Positions 16,507 to 25,359 of a DNA stretch of 64,000 nucleotides are shown here, one piece after another. Under the pieces are notes generated by a model. The model made no database searches, was not told where the DNA came from, and was given only the letters and a program-made list of their open reading frames with translations. A program made the translations under genes and the position numbers. Origin of the DNA: Flavobacterium sandaracinum (GTDB lineage Bacteria > Bacteroidota > Bacteroidia > Flavobacteriales > Flavobacteriaceae); NCBI RefSeq assembly GCF_004349135.1, contig NZ_SMFN01000002.1:62001-126000 (forward strand), in the 5' to 3' direction. Position 1 is the stretch's first letter. Every line of letters begins with the position of its first letter.

Positions 16507-17868
16507 TTAGAATCGTATTGTCTTTAACGTTTTATTTTTTCTAATATGCCCCTGAATGATGTTTTTGGTATCACGGTTATTTTGCATTGGAATTATAATG
16601 TTTCTCAGGATTTCAACATTGTGGATTTGGTAGTTTAAATCATAAAAGGCATAGCCTTTATAAATGCCATTTTCTATTAAAACTGCGGATCTTTCGCTTA
16701 TCGATCTTCCTTTGTCAATTAGTACTATATTTTGATTTTCAAAACTATTTTTTTTGATAAATTCTTGAACTCTTGCATTGTATTCTTCAGGAGAAATAGC
16801 ATCTATGCACGCTCCGTCGCATTCTTTTATGCTGTATTGAAAACAATTTGTTTTAGTAGTATACAATCCCGTTAATTTTTGGCATAAATTGTAGTGAGAG
16901 GTGATTCTAAACAAAGCATTTTTTCCTTCTTGAATGGAAGTGAAAGAGGTAATTTCTTTTTTACGACCGTCAGCTTTTTGTAGTTTTAAGTTGATGTATC
17001 CTTTTTCATCTTTTTCAGCATACAAAGCCAGTTGGAAAATACTTTTTCGTTGAGCCCTGTTGTATATGGGTTTGTTTATTTTTATTTCTTCGCTTTCTTT
17101 CAATAAAGCGACAAGCTCACTGCCAGTTTCATCATAGGTTACGGTGAAAACTTCAGCTTGAATTTTTTTGCATTTAGTTGATGTTCCTGTAAAATGCTGG
17201 TTAATTCGTTTTTTTATATTTCGGCTTTTGCCAATGTAAATTAGATTTCCTTTTTCATTATGAATGTAATACACTCCGGTTTTAGCTGGTAATTTAGATA
17301 CAATATCTAATAATTTTGGTGCAATTCCTTTTTGGATTTCCAGTTTAATAAAATCTTTTACGATTTCTTTTTCCAAATCTTTTTCCAGCAGAATTTTAAA
17401 TAATTTAACTGTTGCTAAAGCATCACCATTAGCTCGGTGACGATCTGCCATTGGGATTCCAAGCGCACGCACAAGCTTTCCAAGACTGTGGGAAGGTTGC
17501 TCTGGTAATAGTTTTTTCGATAATTCGACCGTGCAAAGTGTTTGGGATTCAAAATCGTAACCTAAACGGCGAAATTCAGTTCTTAGGATTCTGTAATCAA
17601 AGGAGGCATTATGAGCCACGATTACACAATCTGCTGTCATTTCAATAATGCGTTTAGCGACTTCAAAAAACTTAGGAGCTGAGCGCAACATAGCATTATT
17701 TATACCAGTAAGTTTAACGACAAACGGTTGAATGGGAATTTCAGGATTTACCAAACTGATGAATTGATCTACCACTTCATGGCCATCAAATTTATAGATA
17801 GCGATTTCAGTAATTCCCTCTTCGTTGAATTGTCCTCCTGTAGTTTCTATGTCTAATATTGCGTACAA
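16507..17868 (-). CDS. DEDDh exonuclease fused to a UvrC-type GIY-YIG nuclease
   Basis: A 453-residue two-nuclease protein. Residues 1-165 are a DnaQ-like 3'-5' exonuclease with all five acidic/His residues: D6, E8, D91, H144 and D149. Residues about 196-270 are a GIY-YIG domain (GVY at 198-200, YIG at 211-213) as in UvrC and Cho. The rest includes a cysteine-containing segment (CDGACIDAI) like that of Cho/UvrC N-termini. DnaQ-Cho fusions are known in other phyla. A role in nucleotide excision repair is likely but is not proven by sequence. Confidence 0.87.
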   Translation of the reverse strand: MYAILDIETTGGQFNEEGITEIAIYKFDGHEVVDQFISLVNPEIPIQPFVVKLTGINNAMLRSAPKFFEVAKRIIEMTADCVIVAHNASFDYRILRTEFRRLGYDFESQTLCTVELSKKLLPEQPSHSLGKLVRALGIPMADRHRANGDALATVKLFKILLEKDLEKEIVKDFIKLEIQKGIAPKLLDIVSKLPAKTGVYYIHNEKGNLIYIGKSRNIKKRINQHFTGTSTKCKKIQAEVFTVTYDETGSELVALLKESEEIKINKPIYNRAQRKSIFQLALYAEKDEKGYINLKLQKADGRKKEITSFTSIQEGKNALFRITSHYNLCQKLTGLYTTKTNCFQYSIKECDGACIDAISPEEYNARVQEFIKKNSFENQNIVLIDKGRSISERSAVLIENGIYKGYAFYDLNYQIHNVEILRNIIIPMQNNRDTKNIIQGHIRKNKTLKTIRF

Positions 17869-17976
17869 ATTTTTTATTTAATGTTTAATGTTACAAATGA
17901 TGAAACAGCTGAAATACTTCGCCAGTTCGCTATTGCTCAGATCAAAAATCGGTAATTAAAAATCGAAATTTGAAAA

Positions 17977-18630
17977 TCAATTTCTTCCTCCAAAGATACT
18001 ACTTCCTATTCGAACCATTGTGCTTCCACACTCAATTGCGAGTTGGTAATCTCCGGACATTCCCATAGATAGAATTGTTAATTGAGAATTGTGAACTGCA
18101 AATGAATCAAAAATCGATTTCAAATGGGTAAATTCTTTTTTTATTTGGTCTTTGTTGTCCGTAAAGGTTGCCATTCCCATTAAACCAACAATACGTATGT
18201 TCCTCATTTCTTGAAATTCGCTTGATGATAGCAGTGAATTAAGTTCTTGCTCGTCAAGACCAAATTTAGTTTCTTCTTCCGCTATGTGTATTTGCAATAA
18301 GCAATCGATGACTCTATCTACTTTAGCGGCTTGTTTATTGATTTCCTGTACTAACTTCAAGCTATCTACTCCATGAATCAAGTTCACAAATGGAGCCATA
18401 AATTTGACTTTATTGGTTTGCACGTGTCCTATCATGTGCCATTGAATATCTTTTGGCATTGCCTCGCATTTCTCTGCCATTTCTTGGATTTTATTTTCTC
18501 CAAAAATACGTTGGCCTGCATCATAGGCTTCCATAAGAGCTGCAATTGGTTTGGTTTTAGAAACGGCGACTAAGGTTACTTGCGCTGGTAAAGTGGATTG
18601 TATGGAAAGTATATTTTTAGCTATTGACAT
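17977..18630 (-). CDS. YggS-family pyridoxal phosphate homeostasis protein
   Basis: A 217-residue PLP-binding TIM-barrel protein. The lysine carrying PLP is K25 (VAVSKTKP); IFGENKIQEM, WHMIGHVQTNK and the C-terminal phosphate-binding LSMGMSGDY and VRIGSSIFG are all present. It buffers PLP and affects amino-acid pools and has no known catalytic activity. It follows the DUF1015 gene by 37 bases. A short stretch before LSMGMS (HNSQLTI) is encoded by a sequence resembling an AT-rich intergenic repeat. Confidence 0.94.
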   Translation of the reverse strand: MSIAKNILSIQSTLPAQVTLVAVSKTKPIAALMEAYDAGQRIFGENKIQEMAEKCEAMPKDIQWHMIGHVQTNKVKFMAPFVNLIHGVDSLKLVQEINKQAAKVDRVIDCLLQIHIAEEETKFGLDEQELNSLLSSSEFQEMRNIRIVGLMGMATFTDNKDQIKKEFTHLKSIFDSFAVHNSQLTILSMGMSGDYQLAIECGSTMVRIGSSIFGGRN

Positions 18631-18667
18631 TTTTTAAATCTTTTAATTTTTAAACTTTTAATTTGAC

Positions 18668-19888
18668 CTAGAGTTCATAGACAACTAAACCGCTTCTGAA
18701 TTTAGGTTCAATATACGTACTTTTAGGCGGCATAATGAGATCAGCGTCAGCCAATGCTTTTATTTCTCCAATATTTGATGGAAATAGAATAAAACCAATT
18801 TCAAATTCCTCCTGATCGATTTTATTTTGTAGTTCTAGTACGGATTGTTTTCCTGAAAGGTATTCTATACGTTCATCATTGCGTAAATCTTCAATGGCTA
18901 AAATGGGTAATAACACTTTTTTGTACAAGATTTGTGTGTCTAAACTATCCAAGGCAGTCTCGAAAATTTCATCTTCATTTCGCAAATTTAGACTATAAAA
19001 AGAATGGTCTAAATACATTCCGAATTCATGTTTTCGGGAAGGCTGGAATGCTTGTTGGAATTTATTTTCTATAATAAAATCCTTTTGCAGTTCTTGTAAA
19101 AAGGCTTCTTTGGTAAATCCGTTCAAATCCTTTACCAAACGATTGAATTCGTATATTTTGATGTTATTTTCAGAAATTAAGTAGCTAAGGATGTGATTTT
19201 TAGCCGTATTTCCTGGGTTGTCATTTTCTTCGGATAATAATTTAAGCGCTTCAGTTCGATGATGACCGTCTGCGATGTAAAGGCTTTGCGTTTTTTCGAA
19301 AATATTCTGAAGCCAATTTATTTCTAAGGCATCTTCAATTTTCCACAGATAGTGAATCTCTTTTTTTGTAGTCGAAAATTCAAAATCGGCTAATTTTTGG
19401 GTAGAGTTAAATATCCAGTTTTCAATGGTTTTATTATCAGGATAAGTCATCAAAACGGGTTCCGTATTAAACTCTGAATATTTCATGTAATCTTTGAGTA
19501 ATCGGACCCTAAATGCGATAATATCCTCGTGTTTTTTAATGATATTATTGCAATAATCAGCTACACTTGTACCAACGATAATTCCGGTAAAAGATTGCGT
19601 TTTAGTTACAATTTTATGAATGTATATTGCCGGTTTTTTGTCCTTTACTAAAATAATTTCATTTTTGAAATCCTCATATTTTTGATGAACTTGGCGGTAT
19701 CTTTTTTCAAAAGAAACGGTTTCCTGATTCGTATAAGCAGGTTTGAGAATATGTAAAAAAGACAATGGATTGAAGTCCAATTGCGCCGCTAATTCAGCAT
19801 TTACATATTCTTCGTAAGAGCGACAGGTAACAAGACAAACTTTATCGCGAGTGGGACGAACTGCTTTGAAAGGAACTATTTTAGCCAA
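18668..19888 (-). CDS. DUF1015 family protein
   Basis: A 406-residue cytoplasmic protein of the DUF1015 family. The start PFKAVRPTRDKV and the motif YIADGHHRTEAL (about residue 215) are diagnostic; the latter is the most conserved part of the family and looks like an active site. The biochemical role is not established as far as I know. It precedes the YggS gene in the same direction with 37 bases between. Repeat copy C separates it from hbd. Confidence 0.88.
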   Translation of the reverse strand: MAKIVPFKAVRPTRDKVCLVTCRSYEEYVNAELAAQLDFNPLSFLHILKPAYTNQETVSFEKRYRQVHQKYEDFKNEIILVKDKKPAIYIHKIVTKTQSFTGIIVGTSVADYCNNIIKKHEDIIAFRVRLLKDYMKYSEFNTEPVLMTYPDNKTIENWIFNSTQKLADFEFSTTKKEIHYLWKIEDALEINWLQNIFEKTQSLYIADGHHRTEALKLLSEENDNPGNTAKNHILSYLISENNIKIYEFNRLVKDLNGFTKEAFLQELQKDFIIENKFQQAFQPSRKHEFGMYLDHSFYSLNLRNEDEIFETALDSLDTQILYKKVLLPILAIEDLRNDERIEYLSGKQSVLELQNKIDQEEFEIGFILFPSNIGEIKALADADLIMPPKSTYIEPKFRSGLVVYEL

Positions 19889-19959
19889 ACTATTTTAGTT
19901 TAATGTTTAAGGATTTGCTTTTTTGAAACCAACTAGTATGGAATTCAAAAATTCATTAC

Positions 19960-20036
19960 TAGCCCCGATTAAAGTGGAAATCCTTTTTTGTTCTTTCTTT
20001 AAGAACAAAAAGATTGCAACGGAAAGCGGGACAAAA
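19960..20036 (+). repeat. Dispersed stem-loop repeat, copy C
   Basis: Left box TAGCCCCGATTAAAGTGGAA, then ATCC with the extra C, arms ending GTTCTT and AAGAAC around loop TCTTT, and right box GATTGCAACGGAAAGCGGGA. It is intergenic, between the hbd stop (minus strand) and the DUF1015 start. Any minus-strand transcript running from hbd into DUF1015 would include it. Confidence 0.85.
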
Positions 20037-20072
20037 ATGGTTATAGAAACAAGTGATTTGCTTCAGAAAAAA

Positions 20073-20960
20073 TTAAATAAATTGTTTAGCAATCTTCTCC
20101 GCTTTTTTAGTTTCAGAATAATCATAGAAACCTTCACCGGATTTTACGCCAATTTTTCCTGCCCGAACCATGTTAACTAATAAGGGACAAGGCGCATATT
20201 TTGGATTTTTGAAACCATCATACATTACATTTAAAATGGCCAAACACACGTCAAGTCCAATAAAATCAGCTAATTGTAAAGGTCCCATAGGGTGTCCCAT
20301 CCCTAATTTCATCACGGTGTCAATTTCATAAACACCGGCCACTTTGTTGTATAATGTTTCGATTGCTTCGTTGATCATAGGCATCAAAATTCTATTGGCT
20401 ACAAATCCAGGGTAATCATTTACTTCAACGGGAGTTTTTCCTAATTTTTCCGAAAGATTCATGATGATTTGAGTCACTTCGTCCGAAGTAGTATAACCAC
20501 GAATTATTTCTACAAGCTTCATGATGGGCACCGGATTCATAAAATGCATCCCGATAACACGCTCAGGATGTGCCACCACGGCTCCGATTTGTGTGATAGA
20601 AATTGAAGAGGTATTAGTTGCTAAAATGGTACTGTGCGAACATGCTTCGTTCAATTGCTTGAAAATATTTAGTTTTAATTCTACATTTTCAGTAGCTGCT
20701 TCAATAACTAAATCAACGCCAACAACACCATCTTTGATATCAGTGTAAGTGATTATATTGGTAATCGTTTTGGCTTTGTCTTCTTCAGTTATGGTTCCTT
20801 TGGAAACCATTCGGTCTAAATTGGTCGCAATAGTTGCCATTCCTTTATCCAAAGATTTCTCTGATACATCTATTAATTTTACGGTAAAACCACTTTGTGC
20901 AAAAGTATGGGCGATTCCATTCCCCATTGTTCCTGCTCCGATTACGGCTATTGTCTTCAT
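20073..20960 (-). CDS. 3-hydroxybutyryl-CoA dehydrogenase
   Basis: A 295-residue NAD-dependent 3-hydroxyacyl-CoA dehydrogenase. The Rossmann motif GAGTMGNGIAH is at the N-terminus, and the catalytic histidine lies in GMHFMNPVPIMKLVE. The C-terminal domain has GFVANRILMPMINEA and LADFIGLDV. It reversibly oxidises 3-hydroxyacyl-CoA in fatty-acid or butyrate-type metabolism; no other beta-oxidation genes are in the window. An AT-rich hairpin repeat separates it from the oxidoreductase gene upstream. Confidence 0.93.
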   Translation of the reverse strand: MKTIAVIGAGTMGNGIAHTFAQSGFTVKLIDVSEKSLDKGMATIATNLDRMVSKGTITEEDKAKTITNIITYTDIKDGVVGVDLVIEAATENVELKLNIFKQLNEACSHSTILATNTSSISITQIGAVVAHPERVIGMHFMNPVPIMKLVEIIRGYTTSDEVTQIIMNLSEKLGKTPVEVNDYPGFVANRILMPMINEAIETLYNKVAGVYEIDTVMKLGMGHPMGPLQLADFIGLDVCLAILNVMYDGFKNPKYAPCPLLVNMVRAGKIGVKSGEGFYDYSETKKAEKIAKQFI

Positions 20961-20970
20961 ATATTTTTTT

Positions 20971-21038
20971 AGTTTGAAGTTTAAAAGCTTAAAGTTTAAA
21001 GTTCACTGGAGCAACTTTATACCTTAAACTTTAAACAA
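20971..21038. repeat. AT-rich intergenic hairpin (AAAGTTTAAA type)
   Basis: A left arm rich in AGTTTAAA words (20971-21006) and a right arm with AACTTTATACCTTAAACTTT (from 21013) form a long imperfect hairpin with a short GC-containing loop. It fills the gap between the oxidoreductase and hbd. Similar hairpins occur at 48109-48169 and 50223-50283. Confidence 0.6.
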
Positions 21039-21047
21039 ATTTTTTAT

Positions 21048-22013
21048 TTACTTTTTAAAACAATCAATAATTTGGTAGGCTACTCTTAAGGCTTCTGTGG
21101 CTTGCTCCAATGTCACAACTGGAGTTGAATTAGTATTTATTGCATCTGCAAAAGATTCCAATTCGTCCAGAATGGCGTTGTTTTGTTCTACATCAGGATT
21201 GGAGAAATAGATTTGTTTTTTTACACCTTCTGCATTTTGTAAAATCATGTCAAAATCACCTGGAACCTCAGGTGCATCTTTCATTTTGACCACTTCGCAT
21301 TTTTTTTCTAAGAAATCTACAGAGATGTAGGCATCTTTCTGGAAAAAACGAGATTTACGCATGTTTTTCATCGAAATTCTGCTGGCTGTTAAATTAGCCA
21401 CACAACCATTTTCGAATTCGATTCTTGCATTAGCAATATCAGGAGTGTCACTAATTACAGAAACGCCGCTGGCACTAATATTTTTTACTTTAGATTTTAC
21501 TACGCTTAAAATGGCGTCAATATCATGAATCATCAAATCCAAAACTACGGGAACATCAGTTCCACGAGGATTGAATTCAGCAAGACGATGGGCTTCAATA
21601 AACATAGGGTTTTCAATCATGTTTTTGGTTGCGATGAATGCTGGATTAAAACGCTCTACATGACCAACTTGGCCTTTGACCTTATATTCATTTGCCAAAG
21701 CTATAATTTCTTCTGCCTCTTCAACGGTATTTGAAATTGGTTTTTCTATGAAAACATGTTTGCCAGATTTGATAGCAACTTTGGCACATTTATAATGGGA
21801 AAGGGTAGGGGTAACAATATCAATTATATCGACAGCATGAATAAGTGTGGCGATTGTATTAAAATGTTTGTAACCAAATTCTTTAGAAACTTTTTCAGCA
21901 TTTTCTTGGTTTGGGTCATAAAAACCAACTAATTCATACTTTTCAGATTGTTGTAATAAACGCAAATGTATTTTTCCTAGATGGCCAGCACCTAATACTC
22001 CAATTTTTAGCAT
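21048..22013 (-). CDS. Gfo/Idh/MocA family oxidoreductase
   Basis: A 321-residue NAD(P)-dependent oxidoreductase. The N-terminal Rossmann motif is GVLGAGHLGKIH and the family signature EKP occurs in VFIEKPISN. The C-terminal alpha/beta domain begins with GHVERFNPA. The substrate, usually a sugar or inositol derivative, cannot be read from sequence. It is the first gene of the minus-strand run that continues with hbd, and it is divergent from pcm. Confidence 0.9.
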   Translation of the reverse strand: MLKIGVLGAGHLGKIHLRLLQQSEKYELVGFYDPNQENAEKVSKEFGYKHFNTIATLIHAVDIIDIVTPTLSHYKCAKVAIKSGKHVFIEKPISNTVEEAEEIIALANEYKVKGQVGHVERFNPAFIATKNMIENPMFIEAHRLAEFNPRGTDVPVVLDLMIHDIDAILSVVKSKVKNISASGVSVISDTPDIANARIEFENGCVANLTASRISMKNMRKSRFFQKDAYISVDFLEKKCEVVKMKDAPEVPGDFDMILQNAEGVKKQIYFSNPDVEQNNAILDELESFADAINTNSTPVVTLEQATEALRVAYQIIDCFKK

Positions 22014-22066
22014 AATGATTTAATTTATACAAAAATAGCAATAAAATGGTTAAAATTCAATTTTTA

Positions 22067-22119
22067 AAATCCCAAATTCCAATGAGAAAAATAATAAATC
22101 GATTTAAAATGTGGGATTT
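22067..22119. repeat. AT-rich intergenic hairpin before pcm
   Basis: AAATCCCA (22067-22074) and TGGGATTT (22112-22119) are perfect inverted arms in a tract of AAATCCCAAATTCC-type words. This looks like an intergenic repeat, although an open frame from 22046 runs through it into pcm. Confidence 0.45.
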
Positions 22120-22168
22120 GGTTTTTGGTATTTTTCCCTCTATTTTTGTCAAAATTAAATATCAAATT

Positions 22169-22810
22169 TTGAAAGATACAGCCAAACATCAAGGACTTCG
22201 GAATCAATTAGTAAACGTTTTAGAGCAAAAAGGGATTACTGATAAAAACGTTTTGGCTGCGATAAAAAAGATCCCACGTCACTTATTCCTGAATTCCAGT
22301 TTTGAGGATTATGCCTATCAAGATAAGGCCTTTCCTATTGGCGCAGGGCAAACTATTTCTCAACCTTATACTGTAGCTTTTCAATCTCAATTATTAGAAA
22401 TACAAAAGGAACATAAAGTGTTAGAAATTGGAACGGGTTCTGGTTATCAGACTGCTGTACTGTGTATGATGGGAGCAAAAGTATTTAGTGTGGAAAGACA
22501 AAATGAATTGTTTAAATCCACCTCTTTATTATTTCCAAAACTGAATATCCGACCCAAACATCTTTCTTTTGGAGATGGTTATAAGGGTTTACCAAGCTAT
22601 GCGCCGTTTGATAGTATAATTGTCACAGCGGGTGCTCCGTTTATTCCTCAACCCTTGATGTCACAATTAAAAATAGGAGGCAGGCTTGTTATTCCGCTAG
22701 GCGAGGAGGTACAAATTATGACTTTGCTAATCAGGAAAAACGAAACTCAATTTGAGAAACATGAATTTGGGGAGTTTCGATTTGTCCCATTATTAGAAGA
22801 TAAAAACTAA
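22169..22810 (+). CDS. pcm: Protein-L-isoaspartate O-methyltransferase
   Basis: A 213-residue SAM-dependent enzyme that repairs isoaspartyl residues in damaged proteins. PCM motifs present are FPIGAGQTISQPYTVA, then LEIGTGSGYQTA (SAM motif I), FDSIIVTAGAP and LKIGGRLVIPLG. The TTG at 22169 was chosen as start: it gives the usual length and the family N-terminus (KDTAKHQGLRNQLV). The open frame continues 41 codons upstream to 22046, but that part falls in an inverted-repeat tract and looks non-coding. A start at 22046 is the alternative. Confidence 0.9.
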   Translation: MKDTAKHQGLRNQLVNVLEQKGITDKNVLAAIKKIPRHLFLNSSFEDYAYQDKAFPIGAGQTISQPYTVAFQSQLLEIQKEHKVLEIGTGSGYQTAVLCMMGAKVFSVERQNELFKSTSLLFPKLNIRPKHLSFGDGYKGLPSYAPFDSIIVTAGAPFIPQPLMSQLKIGGRLVIPLGEEVQIMTLLIRKNETQFEKHEFGEFRFVPLLEDKN

Positions 22811-22859
22811 AATTTCATCCCCAACCCTTTCCATGAAAAAAAGAGCTGAAGATGAGTTT

Positions 22860-23909
22860 TTATTGACCAATAATAAATAGATACCGTTCTAAGCTTTCTT
22901 TCTCTATTTGTGCAATGAACAACAAAAAATCCTCTTTGTTGTTTTTAGTTTGGGCTGTTTCAAGTGTTTGATAATATTGCATTCTACTTTCATAATCCCC
23001 TTTTATATTAGCAATAATGTAGCCGTTTTGTAATAAAATTAAGTTCATTACCAAGCGTGAAGTTCTACCGTTTCCATCAATAAATGGATGAATAGTAACC
23101 AAGCGTTCGTGCATTTCAGCAGCCAAAACAATTGGATGAAGACTTGATTTATTGGTTTCGTACCAAATAAAAAAATCTTCCATTTCCTTAGCTACTAAAA
23201 AAGGTTGTGGAGGCATGTGGCTGCTTCCTTGAATCATCACTTGAACTTTTCTATAACGACCCGCATCTTCAGGTTGAATTCCTCTTAAAATAAGATTATG
23301 AATAGACAATACTTCTCGTTCATTTATGGAACTGTTTCTTTGCATTAAATCTTTAATGTAGGCAATTGCTTCTTGATGATTTATTACTTCAAGATGTTCC
23401 CGCATACTTTTTCCGGAAATAGTTAGACCTTCATTGATAACCAAATCAGTTTCACGCAACGTCATGGTATTTCCTTCGATACGGTTACTTTCAAAAGTAT
23501 ATTCTAGCTCCAAAGCTTGTGCAATGCGGTAACTATCAAACTGACGAAACCCATCCAGTTTTATCTTGAGAATGTCTATTTCGTTTAAAATTTTTTGAAG
23601 TGTACTAGATATTTTTTTCTTTGAAGATTTACTTTGATATCTAATTTCTTGCTCTGCAACCAATAATGCTTTTAAAGCAAACTCATCCTGCCCAATTTCA
23701 TAAAGAATTTTTTCTTTAAGCCAGGCGACCATGATGGTTTCTAAATCTATTTCTAGTAAAGACGCTAATTTTATAACTTGCTCTCTGGTGGGTTTGCGAG
23801 TACCACTTTCAAATTTACTCACTAAGGCTTGATCAATTCCTAAAAGTTGTGCCACTTCTCTAGTTTTGAGTCCCTTTTGTTCTCTTGCATTTTTGAGTAG
23901 TGTTTTCAT
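22860..23909 (-). CDS. Fic family protein with N-terminal XRE-type HTH domain
   Basis: A 349-residue protein. Residues 1-60 are a helix-turn-helix of the Xre/Cro type (TREVAQLLGIDQALVSKFE). Residues about 120-320 are a Fic domain with the full catalytic motif HPFIDGNGRTSR (H274 to R285). The auto-inhibitory motif (S/T)xxxE(G/N) lies before it as S141...E145-G146. Fic enzymes transfer AMP or related groups to proteins, and this layout is the self-inhibited class. The HTH suggests autoregulation or DNA-directed action (inference). There is no partner antitoxin gene beside it. Confidence 0.9.
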   Translation of the reverse strand: MKTLLKNAREQKGLKTREVAQLLGIDQALVSKFESGTRKPTREQVIKLASLLEIDLETIMVAWLKEKILYEIGQDEFALKALLVAEQEIRYQSKSSKKKISSTLQKILNEIDILKIKLDGFRQFDSYRIAQALELEYTFESNRIEGNTMTLRETDLVINEGLTISGKSMREHLEVINHQEAIAYIKDLMQRNSSINEREVLSIHNLILRGIQPEDAGRYRKVQVMIQGSSHMPPQPFLVAKEMEDFFIWYETNKSSLHPIVLAAEMHERLVTIHPFIDGNGRTSRLVMNLILLQNGYIIANIKGDYESRMQYYQTLETAQTKNNKEDFLLFIAQIEKESLERYLFIIGQ

Positions 23910-23988
23910 TTTAAAAATGTTTTAAATTGTCTTGACAAATTTAGTCATTTTTTAAAGTTAAAGATATTTTTTTCAATTTTATTTTAAT

Positions 23989-24441
23989 TTAAAACGATTT
24001 TTTTATTCTGTCAAGGTCGCGTTTGGTGTCTTGTTCTTTAAGAGATTCCCGTTTGTCATAAGTTTTCTTTCCTTTGCATAGGCCAATTTGTAGTTTAGCC
24101 ATTCCTTTTTCATTGGTGAACAATTTCAAAGGGACTATTGTTAATCCTTTGGCTTGCACGCTCTTTAATAAACCTTTTAATTCTTTCTTATTCAAAAGTA
24201 ATTTACGCTCGCTTCTAGCTTTGTGGTTGAATTGATTCCCAAAGGTATATTCTTCAATATACGTATTGATTGCAAAAAGTTCGTTATTGCTAAATTCGCA
24301 AAAGCTCTCTGTGATATTCGCTTTACCTAATCGAATGGATTTGATTTCGGTGCCAGCCAAAACGATTCCTGCAGTAAAGGTTTCGATTATTTCGTAGTCG
24401 AATTTCGCTCTTTTATTGAATATATTTATTGTTTTTAACAT
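23989..24441 (-). CDS. smpB: SsrA-binding protein SmpB
   Basis: A 150-residue tmRNA partner in ribosome rescue. Diagnostic are the N-terminal NKRAKFDYEI, the RNA-binding GTEIKSIRLGKANI, and the basic C-terminal tail with KKTYDKRESLKEQD. The ATG at 24441 is preferred over an in-frame TTG at 24450 because the latter overlaps a perfect -7 promoter box. No tmRNA gene was recognised nearby. Confidence 0.95.
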   Translation of the reverse strand: MLKTINIFNKRAKFDYEIIETFTAGIVLAGTEIKSIRLGKANITESFCEFSNNELFAINTYIEEYTFGNQFNHKARSERKLLLNKKELKGLLKSVQAKGLTIVPLKLFTNEKGMAKLQIGLCKGKKTYDKRESLKEQDTKRDLDRIKKSF

Positions 24442-24447
24442 AGGTTG

Positions 24448-24455
24448 CAAAGGTA
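24448..24455 (-). promoter_or_regulatory. smpB: -7 promoter box abutting smpB
   Basis: On the minus strand TACCTTTG lies six bases before the smpB ATG. Transcription would begin within a few bases of the start codon, giving a leaderless or nearly leaderless mRNA. No TTG was found at the standard -33 distance. Confidence 0.5.
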
Positions 24456-24553
24456 TACTAAAATTGAAAATTTATGAAGTATTACGTGCTAAAATAAGTA
24501 TAAATATTCTTCAAACTATGATTTATATCAGTAAAAAACGAAATTCTCCATCA

Positions 24554-24561
24554 TACATTTG
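24554..24561 (+). promoter_or_regulatory. Putative -7 promoter box of the OmpW gene
   Basis: TACATTTG matches TAnnTTTG; transcription would begin near 24567, about 20 bases before the ATG at 24587. The -33 half is not clear. Confidence 0.5.
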
Positions 24562-24586
24562 ATTAACAATTTAAACCAAAGTTAAA

Positions 24587-25270
24587 ATGAAAAAAATTAT
24601 CTTAGCCTTTATGGCAGTGTCCTTTTTGACATTAAATGCTCAAACAAACGAAGAAAACAAAACGCCAGATTTCAAAAAGTGGCAGGCCCGCATCAGAGGA
24701 ATTGCTGTGATCCCATACGAGAGTGCCAAAATTGGTGTTATTGGAGGTGATGTTGCAATTTCAAATACATTTGTTCCTGAATTAGACTTTACATATTTTT
24801 TTACTAAACATTTTGCAACGGAGTTAATTTTAGCAACGACTAAGCATGAGGTTCATACCGTTGGTTCTGATATTTCAGCCATTGGTGGACCCAATAATGC
24901 CAATATAGATTTAGGAAGCGTTTGGTTATTGCCACCAACTTTAACGGCGCAGTATCACTTTTATCCCTTGGCTGAAAAGGTATTTAAACCTTATGTGGGA
25001 GCTGGGGTCAATTACACTATTTTCTATAATGTAGAAGATGGAAATACAGTTAAAAAAGTAAGCTATAAAAATAATTTCGGCTATGCTTTCCAAGTAGGTT
25101 TTGATTTGATGCTAAACGATACCTTTTTTATTAATGCCGATGTTAAAAAATTATTTTTAAAAACAGATGTTACCGTTGATGCGTCTAATTTAGCAACTGG
25201 ACTAGCGATGCCTGCTGCTGTAACAATTAATCCACTAATCATGGGAATGGGTATTGGAATGAAGTTCTAA
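24587..25270 (+). CDS. OmpW/AlkL-family outer membrane protein
   Basis: A 227-residue protein with a signal peptide (cleavage after LNAQ, about residue 19) and an 8-strand beta-barrel pattern ending in an aromatic residue (MGIGMKF). Family features are the conserved start of the barrel (WQARIRGIAVIPYES), PPTLTAQYHFYP and FKPYVGAGVNYT. OmpW/AlkL proteins let small hydrophobic molecules cross the outer membrane. The gene is monocistronic with its own promoter and ends in a bidirectional terminator. Confidence 0.9.
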   Translation: MKKIILAFMAVSFLTLNAQTNEENKTPDFKKWQARIRGIAVIPYESAKIGVIGGDVAISNTFVPELDFTYFFTKHFATELILATTKHEVHTVGSDISAIGGPNNANIDLGSVWLLPPTLTAQYHFYPLAEKVFKPYVGAGVNYTIFYNVEDGNTVKKVSYKNNFGYAFQVGFDLMLNDTFFINADVKKLFLKTDVTVDASNLATGLAMPAAVTINPLIMGMGIGMKF

Positions 25271-25296
25271 GATTTTATTCCGAATTTTATTAAAGC

Positions 25297-25330
25297 AAAA
25301 AAAGTCACTATTATTTGATAGTGACTTTTT
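25297..25330. terminator. Bidirectional terminator
   Basis: AAAAGTCACTA and TAGTGACTTTT pair perfectly around an 8-base loop, flanked by A-run and T-run. It serves both the OmpW gene (plus) and the convergent phosphatase gene (minus). Confidence 0.9.
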
Positions 25331-25359
25331 AGCAATTTTGTTTTATTCTTCAAGTTAAC

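Noticed and set aside
24442..24450. Upstream TTG start of smpB
   Set aside because: It overlaps a perfect -7 promoter box, and the ATG at 24441 gives the usual length.
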